From the NCBI RefSeq assembly GCF_004803465.1, contig NZ_SRSF01000003.1, forward strand, positions 310,001 through 374,000: DNA of 64,000 nucleotides, written 5' to 3'. The notes beneath the pieces are model-generated. The model was not told the DNA's origin and ran no database searches. It saw only the letters and a list, made by a program, of their open reading frames with translations. This document shows positions 59,422 through 64,000 of this stretch, piece by piece (positions within the stretch are counted from its first letter, which is position 1; the number at the start of each line of letters is the position of its first letter). This stretch comes from Neolewinella litorea. GTDB lineage: Bacteria; Bacteroidota; Bacteroidia; Chitinophagales; Saprospiraceae. The translations under genes and the position numbers were made by a program.

Positions 59422-61200
59422 CTAAAAGGCTTCCCGGCGCGGAGCTATATTCCACCGAACCCCGGCATTGATCAGGGTCGTTTCCAGGTCGCGAGCGGTA
59501 TTGTCGGAGTCTTTGCTGCGGGTAAAGTATTCCGCTTCTAGCCAGAAATTGGGGCGCAGTTCGTAGCCGGCACGGAGCCGCAGGATGGTATTGGTGTAAT
59601 GAATGCCCTGGCCGATCTCGTTGCCGTAGGTCGCGCTGCGAAGGCTGCTGGACTGGTTCAGATCCTCACCCACAACGGTATTTTCATCGCCCTCACCCTG
59701 CTCGATCAGGTACAGGCGCCCGTCGACCTGGAGCCGGGGCAGGGGGCGATAATCGAAACCTACCAGGTTTTCCCGGAAATTCGCCCCTAGAGGGTGCGCC
59801 AGGGGCATACCGAACTGGGTATAGCTGCTCAGTCCTTTGTGCGAGTAGATATAGGGGCGGGCCACGTTGCGCTCTGCTACCAGATCGAGCTGGTCTAACC
59901 CAAAAGCATCTACGTGGCGAATCCCGATCTGGTAGGCCCACTTATTGGCCCACCAGCCACGCTTTTCAATGAACAGTTCGCTGAATACGAATTCGTCTAG
60001 TACGAACTGACCGTACACCTCCGTCCGGAAGGGTAACTGGTAAGCAGCAGTCAGGCCGATCAGGACGTTGTCCGGGCTGCCGACACTACCCTCCACCGTG
60101 CGGTAGAGGATCACCGGGTTGAGGTACGCCAGTTCGAAGCCATTGGTCCGGTTCAATACCACTGCTTCAAAGAGTCCTACGTTCAGGCGTTTACCGATGT
60201 TGATGGAAAGGTGGTGGGCTGCGAGGTACTTTTTGGGGAGGGGGAGACCGTTGTTCAGGTCCCGGGCCGGCCCACTGGTGAGCTCGGCGAACAGGTTACG
60301 GTAGTGGAACTTCCAGATCCGCCAGTTGATCTCCAGGAAAGGGTAATTGTTGCTGAAGTCGCTTAGGAACAGCGATCGCTCACCCTGGCCGATGAAATGC
60401 TGCCCGTACCCCAGCCGAAATCCTACATGACGGGTGATGTCGGCCGACAAATACCCGGCTCCATTAAGATAGTCATAGCCCCGGCGGATGCCGGCAAAGT
60501 CCAGGCGAAATTCGTCCTTGATCAATCCGGCCCCCGGCAGCGCTCTGTTTCGCTGATAAAACTGACGCAGGAAGTTTGGCGCACCCAATTGCGTCTCCAG
60601 GATCTCCAGGTGCAGGAAGAAACGATCGTCAACGCCGGCCCGCAACCGGACACCACGCTTGTTGAGCAGGTAGTCCTGCTCGTCGTCCTGCAACTTACCG
60701 TACTTGAGGTCGAGGATGGGATTCACCCGCAGGTAAAAGTCTTCCCGGTTGTGCTGGTAGAGGAAGGCCGGCGTTTCGTAGAAAGTGCCCAGAATGGGGT
60801 TACGCGAACGGCGGTAAAGATCGGATTCCTCCGCGGCCACGCTGAATCCCTCCCCGATCCAGAAGGGAGCCCGATCGGCGTCGTCCGTTTCGGCGAAGGT
60901 GGGCAGACTCAACCATTCGTTGTTGTTGTCGTAGAAGCGTTGGATGCGGTAGCGGTCGACGGTTGACATCTCGGCACCGTGGAGGGCATCCCAAGTCTTG
61001 ATCAGGCGGGTCAGGTCGCCGCGGCTGGCCGGGCGCAGGTCAATGTCGGCGGCCGGCGCCGTGAAACCCTGGAAGCCGTACCGGGTGTACAGACGTCGGA
61101 CGAGGTCGTACCCTTCTTCATTAACGGGCAGGGGAGCTCCCTGGGCAAAGAGTAAGCCACCGCAGTGGAGAAGGAGGAAGAAACTTAGGGTACGGAGCAC
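59422..61200 (-). CDS. Wzi-like outer-membrane beta-barrel protein
   Basis: This 592-residue exported protein starts at a GTG (VLRTLSFFLLLHCGGLLFAQ) that gives a clean signal peptide; the longer frame to 61320 places 40 unlikely residues ahead of it. The mature protein has an N-terminal helical segment, then many amphipathic strands with aromatic girdles (FRLGYGQHFIGQGERSLFLS, IWKFHYRNLFAELTS), as in capsule-assembly Wzi proteins. Wzi anchors surface polysaccharide in E. coli, and a similar role here is inferred. The link to nspC downstream is unclear. Confidence 0.78.
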   Translation of the reverse strand: MLRTLSFFLLLHCGGLLFAQGAPLPVNEEGYDLVRRLYTRYGFQGFTAPAADIDLRPASRGDLTRLIKTWDALHGAEMSTVDRYRIQRFYDNNNEWLSLPTFAETDDADRAPFWIGEGFSVAAEESDLYRRSRNPILGTFYETPAFLYQHNREDFYLRVNPILDLKYGKLQDDEQDYLLNKRGVRLRAGVDDRFFLHLEILETQLGAPNFLRQFYQRNRALPGAGLIKDEFRLDFAGIRRGYDYLNGAGYLSADITRHVGFRLGYGQHFIGQGERSLFLSDFSNNYPFLEINWRIWKFHYRNLFAELTSGPARDLNNGLPLPKKYLAAHHLSINIGKRLNVGLFEAVVLNRTNGFELAYLNPVILYRTVEGSVGSPDNVLIGLTAAYQLPFRTEVYGQFVLDEFVFSELFIEKRGWWANKWAYQIGIRHVDAFGLDQLDLVAERNVARPYIYSHKGLSSYTQFGMPLAHPLGANFRENLVGFDYRPLPRLQVDGRLYLIEQGEGDENTVVGEDLNQSSSLRSATYGNEIGQGIHYTNTILRLRAGYELRPNFWLEAEYFTRSKDSDNTARDLETTLINAGVRWNIAPRREAF

Positions 61201-61276
61201 AGGCGAGGCTTGACGAAAGAGCGTGTTCTGCCGGTGGTCACAGGCCCCCGGCGGCAACCAATGTAGCGAACGCGGC

Positions 61277-61624
61277 CTACGCGTGCAACGTCTGTTGCCG
61301 GGCGGACAGTACGGCTTCACTCTCTTCGCGCTCCGGGTCGGGTACGCAGCAGTCTACCGGACAAACGGCGGCGCACTGCGGTTCCTCGTGAAAACCGACG
61401 CATTCGGTACACTTGTCGGGCACGATGTAGTAAAACTCATCACTGATGGGTTCCTGCTCTTCGTCCGGGTCCACAGTTTCACCGGTCTCGATGGTGTACG
61501 GACTACTGATGGTGGTGCCGTCGGAGATCGTCCACTCCACGCCACCCTCGTAGATCGCGTTGTTCGGGCATTCCGGCTCGCAAGCTCCGCAGTTGATGCA
61601 ATCGTCAGTTATCATAATGGCCAT
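61277..61624 (-). CDS. Ferredoxin with two [4Fe-4S] sites, YfhL-like
   Basis: This 115-residue electron carrier starts MAIMITDDCINCGACEPECP, the first CxxCxxCxxxCP cluster site. The second site is CTECVGFHEEPQCAAVCPVD, with the longer Cys spacing of the YfhL group. An inserted acidic segment of about 40 residues (DPDEEQEPISDEF) lies between them. An acidic C-terminal tail follows. It has its own -7 box at 61643-61650, and partners are unknown. Confidence 0.92.
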   Translation of the reverse strand: MAIMITDDCINCGACEPECPNNAIYEGGVEWTISDGTTISSPYTIETGETVDPDEEQEPISDEFYYIVPDKCTECVGFHEEPQCAAVCPVDCCVPDPEREESEAVLSARQQTLHA

Positions 61625-61642
61625 GGGGGGGCATTTAGGGGG

Positions 61643-61650
61643 CAAAAATA
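61643..61650 (-). promoter_or_regulatory. -7 promoter box of the ferredoxin gene
   Basis: On the minus strand this reads TATTTTTG followed by CCCCC, 18 bases before the ATG at 61624. Confidence 0.65.
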
Positions 61651-61888
61651 AGCATTAGGGCCATACGGCACTTGCATATGTAACCCATAAGTCCGGTACG
61701 GGTTGGCCCAGTCGCCCAACGAGGTAAGCCGGGTGGGCCGGCGGTAGAAAATTTGGCCCCATGCATGGCAAATTTGCATTAGTGCACAAAAATTATAACA
61801 TTGATCACGTGGCAGACGTATTATGCCGACGGCCCACCGATATAAACCGGGAATAGCGGCCGACCTACCCTTAGATTCATCTTTCAGA

Positions 61889-62428
61889 ATGGAACGATAC
61901 AGCGACGAAGAACTCGAAGAGTTCAAAGTAATCATAAAGGAAAACTACCAGCAGGCCAAGAAGGAACTGCAAATGCTGCGGGAGCAGATCAGCGAGTTTT
62001 CCGAGAATATATCCGAAGGCTTCGGCGCGGACTACACCCAGGACAGCAGCTCGGTAAGTCAGTTGGAGCTGCTCAACGAGCAGGTGCTGCGCAAACGCGA
62101 TCAGGTCCAGGACCTGCAGAATGCCATGCTGCGCATCAAGAATAAAGTATATGGCGTCTGCTCGGTAACGGGCAAATTGATCGACCGCAAACGACTGGAA
62201 GCGGTACCCACCACCACGAAGAGCCTGGAAGGAATGCGCCTGCAGGCCAGCGGCGTCATGGATGTCACCGCCCAGGACCTCGCCCGCCGCGCCAATGAGC
62301 GCAAGGATGGACCCAACAAGATTATTTCCAAGATCAAGAAGCCGCCACCGCCCAAGGCCAAGCCCGTGGTAAAGAAGAAAAGCCGCCGCCGTAAAGCCCA
62401 GGAGGAGGACGAGGACGACCTGATCTGA
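61889..62428 (+). CDS. TraR/DksA-family protein, one-cysteine form
   Basis: This 179-residue member of the DksA family starts MERYSDEELEEFKVII, with a long coiled coil (about 10-85) and then the globular region YGVCSVTGKLIDRKRLEAVP. DksA binds the RNA polymerase secondary channel with ppGpp. Here only one cysteine remains in place of the four zinc ligands, as in other Bacteroidetes members with CxVTGKLI. A basic tail (KKKSRRRKAQ) followed by an acidic end (EEDEDDLI) is added. The start was chosen 22 codons in from the longest frame. Confidence 0.85.
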   Translation: MERYSDEELEEFKVIIKENYQQAKKELQMLREQISEFSENISEGFGADYTQDSSSVSQLELLNEQVLRKRDQVQDLQNAMLRIKNKVYGVCSVTGKLIDRKRLEAVPTTTKSLEGMRLQASGVMDVTAQDLARRANERKDGPNKIISKIKKPPPPKAKPVVKKKSRRRKAQEEDEDDLI

Positions 62429-62432
62429 TTTC

Positions 62433-62948
62433 ATGGCACTTATCCTATCCGTCAGGGGGCATACGCCCGTTATCGGGCCCGATTGTTTTCTCGCCGAGAA
62501 CGCAACCGTCGTGGGTGAGGTCACCATGGGGCGGCATTGCAGCGTCTGGTTCACCGCCGTCATTCGTGGAGATGTGAACCGAATTACCCTCGGCGACCGC
62601 GTCAATGTCCAGGACGGGGCCTGTATTCACTGCACTTACGAACGCGCCGCTACGACCATCGGAAACGACGTGAGTATTGGCCACCGGGCCATCGTGCACG
62701 GCTGCACTTTGCACGACAGCGTCCTGGTGGGAATGGGAGCGATTGTCATGGACGGCGCGGTGGTGGAAAGCAACGTCATCATCGGGGCGGGTGCCGTAGT
62801 GCCCGCAGGAATGCGTTGCGAGGCCAATTCCATCTACGCCGGGGTGCCGGCCCGCAAGATCAAGGACCTCGATCCCGCCCAGCGCGAGGACACCATCACC
62901 CGCATTGCGGGGGCGTACCTGAAGTACGCCGGATGGTTCAAGGAATAG
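62433..62948 (+). CDS. Gamma-class carbonic anhydrase family protein (YrdA-like)
   Basis: This 171-residue left-handed beta-helix protein has hexapeptide repeats (VVGEVTMGRHCSVWFTAVIR, DRVNVQDGACIHCTYERAAT). Metal-binding His residues of the gamma-CA family are in VSIGHRAIVHGC near 88-99, and the C-terminal helix packs along the coil. It may interconvert CO2 and bicarbonate, but many YrdA proteins have weak or unproven activity. It starts 4 bases after the DksA-like gene stop and overlaps the convergent transferase gene by 11 bases. Confidence 0.93.
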   Translation: MALILSVRGHTPVIGPDCFLAENATVVGEVTMGRHCSVWFTAVIRGDVNRITLGDRVNVQDGACIHCTYERAATTIGNDVSIGHRAIVHGCTLHDSVLVGMGAIVMDGAVVESNVIIGAGAVVPAGMRCEANSIYAGVPARKIKDLDPAQREDTITRIAGAYLKYAGWFKE

Positions 62949-63588
62949 CCCGCTCTACCGCGCCGACGAGAACGAAGTTGTCGTAGATCCGGTACCGCAG
63001 GTCGAAATCCTTGCTGAGGTCATCGGTCGTCAGCCGTCCCCGGGCGATGCCCTGGTCGGGATCGTATTCGCCGAGGTCCACGTAGAGATTTTCCCGGAAA
63101 TCCAGTTGTCGAAGGCCATACGCTTTGTACAGGGCTTCCTTGGCTGACCAAATGAGATGCAACTGGTGCAACTCGTGGGGTTGCCGAAGCATCGCCGCTT
63201 CATCCGGCCGGACGAACCGGCGGGCCAGGCGGTGGATGCGGGGGACCAGGCGCTGTACATCAATTCCGCACAGCCGAGGATGGGCGATGGCCGCCGAAAA
63301 GCCGACGGTATGGCTGATGGAAACGAAAAATTGTGAATCTTGCAGATGTGGTTTCCCGGAATCGTCTTTTACAAGTTCGCCGCGCTGGTCCCTTCCGCTC
63401 ATCTCGTGCAAGAGGAGGCGGGCCGCCAGATATTCGCGCCGGCGTTCCTGGCCCTTGATCGAATCAAGTTGCTCGGTTTCGCGCTCGAAAAGGGTGAGGC
63501 GTGCGCGCAGTTGGGGCTCTTCTTCGGCAATGTGCCAGAGGCCCCATTCACCGGGCGGATCGATGGGTTCGTGAAAAAGGAGGGGCAA
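62938..63588 (-). CDS. 4'-phosphopantetheinyl transferase superfamily protein
   Basis: This 216-residue enzyme loads the phosphopantetheine arm from CoA onto carrier proteins. The metal and CoA motifs are LCGIDVQRLVPRIHRLARRF near 105-124 and HLIWSAKEALYKAYGLRQLD near 145-164 (W-S-x-K-E-A-x-Y-K). This is the Sfp-type, single-chain form. The frame begins with a TTG that coincides with a TTTGCCCC promoter-like element, and a stop lies two codons upstream, so the true start is uncertain. No carrier-protein genes are in the window. Confidence 0.85.
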   Translation of the reverse strand: MPLLFHEPIDPPGEWGLWHIAEEEPQLRARLTLFERETEQLDSIKGQERRREYLAARLLLHEMSGRDQRGELVKDDSGKPHLQDSQFFVSISHTVGFSAAIAHPRLCGIDVQRLVPRIHRLARRFVRPDEAAMLRQPHELHQLHLIWSAKEALYKAYGLRQLDFRENLYVDLGEYDPDQGIARGRLTTDDLSKDFDLRYRIYDNFVLVGAVERAIP

Positions 63589-63598
63589 AGGTCAGGCT

Positions 63599-63760
63599 CT
63601 AGAGACGCACGGCGTTGATCCGGGTATCGATGAAGTACATGACGCAAATTACTACGAGACCGACGAATACCAACCCGGCCACCACCTGCAGGGAGGTAGC
63701 AAGCTGTGGCAGGATAAAGCCGATACTCCAGCAAAGCATAACTAGAAAGAGGTACTTCAT
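63599..63760 (-). CDS. 53-residue two-helix membrane protein
   Basis: An open frame from ATG (63758-63760) to TAG (63599-63601) encodes MKYLFLVMLCWSIGFILPQL at the start and ends YFIDTRINAVRL. Two hydrophobic helices cover about 3-19 and 25-42. It lies 10 bases upstream of the phosphopantetheinyl transferase frame, so it may be cotranscribed with it. No family is recognised. Confidence 0.6.
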   Translation of the reverse strand: MKYLFLVMLCWSIGFILPQLATSLQVVAGLVFVGLVVICVMYFIDTRINAVRL

Positions 63761-63804
63761 ATGTTTTTAAAACTCTGACTTCTAATCAATTGTTCGTCGA
63801 CCCC

Positions 63805-64000
63805 ATGTTGTACCGCCAAAGCCAGCGTTCCGGTCATCGCGCCGCCATCTACGACCTCGAGCCCGCCGCCGACGGATTCTATTCCGCCGCCGCCGACGGA
63901 TTCCTGGTGCATTGGCACCGCGACGATGTCGACTTCGGCCGGGTGGTAGCTACCGTGGAGAACGGCAAGTTCCTTTCCCTTACCTCCACCGCGGAAGGAT
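63805..64000 (+). CDS. N-terminal part of a WD40-repeat-like protein
   Basis: The frame is open from ATG at 63805 to the window end (65 codons). The sequence SGHRAAIYDLEP, followed by GFYSAAADGFLVHWH and a new blade (DFGRVVATVENGKFLSLTST), follows the WD40 pattern of a GH dipeptide then an aromatic-aspartate end. The number of blades and the partner domains lie outside the window. The protein has no signal peptide, so it is probably cytosolic. Confidence 0.7.
   Translation, partial: MLYRQSQRSGHRAAIYDLEPAADGFYSAAADGFLVHWHRDDVDFGRVVATVENGKFLSLTSTAEG

Overview
The window looks like GC-rich chromosomal DNA from a Bacteroidota (Bacteroidetes) bacterium, most likely near the Saprospiria/Lewinella-type lineages. 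Support comes from promoters of the Bacteroidetes TAnnTTTG type close to many start codons, from families typical of the phylum (DUF4837 lipoprotein, CarboxypepD_reg/TonB receptor, viroplasmin-type RNase HI, WbsX, tricorn-like S41 protease, one-cysteine DksA-like protein), and from bacillithiol-linked proteins (YtxJ, a YfiT/DinB protein). The lineage assignment is inference; no rRNA is present.

Layout. 1-6.7 kb: an acyltransferase, a Ca2+/Na+ exchanger, hemA, an AT-rich WbsX-type gene that looks acquired, and a helical protein of unknown role. 6.9-14.1 kb: leucine biosynthesis (leuA, leuC, leuD, leuB), interrupted by a sorbosone-dehydrogenase-like lipoprotein plus cytochrome c pair and by a four-helix-bundle (S23/IVP-type) gene with repeats around it. 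14.1-20.5 kb: DinB/YfiT, DUF4837, RecX, MscS, an RsuA/RluB pseudouridine synthase, YtxJ, a nucleoside phosphorylase and a KirBac channel. 20.6-27.2 kb: a TetR-TolC-MFP-RND efflux operon. 27.3-32.6 kb: ruvX, def, RNase HI, TatD, tRNA-Ser(GGA) and an ExbB/ExbD energising cluster. 32.8-33.4 kb: a non-coding array of six ~112-bp repeats. 33.5-45.1 kb: MFS plus DUF1080, two GT4 glycosyltransferases, DUF2461, an MsbA-like ABC exporter, a K+-channel-like protein with an unusual filter, argH and small accessory genes. 45.4-57.3 kb: a TonB-dependent receptor, a tricorn-like protease, two M20 peptidases, an FKBP/SlyD, a second four-helix-bundle gene with flanking repeats, CdaA and a Skp-like lipoprotein. 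57.3-64 kb: a DMT exporter, nspC, a Wzi-like outer-membrane protein, ferredoxin, DksA-like protein, gamma carbonic anhydrase, a phosphopantetheinyl transferase and the start of a WD40-type protein.

The two most intriguing items are both non-standard. First, two paralogous four-helix-bundle genes share a promoter with identical spacing, and each is bracketed by its own short-word inverted repeats. One splits leuC from leuD; the other appears to supply the last codons of a neighbouring peptidase. They look like a gene-plus-repeat cassette family. Second, the six-copy ~112-bp array carries conserved potential hairpins and has no coding logic.

All calls were made by reading sequence and translations. 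No database search, profile search or folding program was run. Start codons were moved downstream of the longest open frame where family length or a promoter element demanded it.
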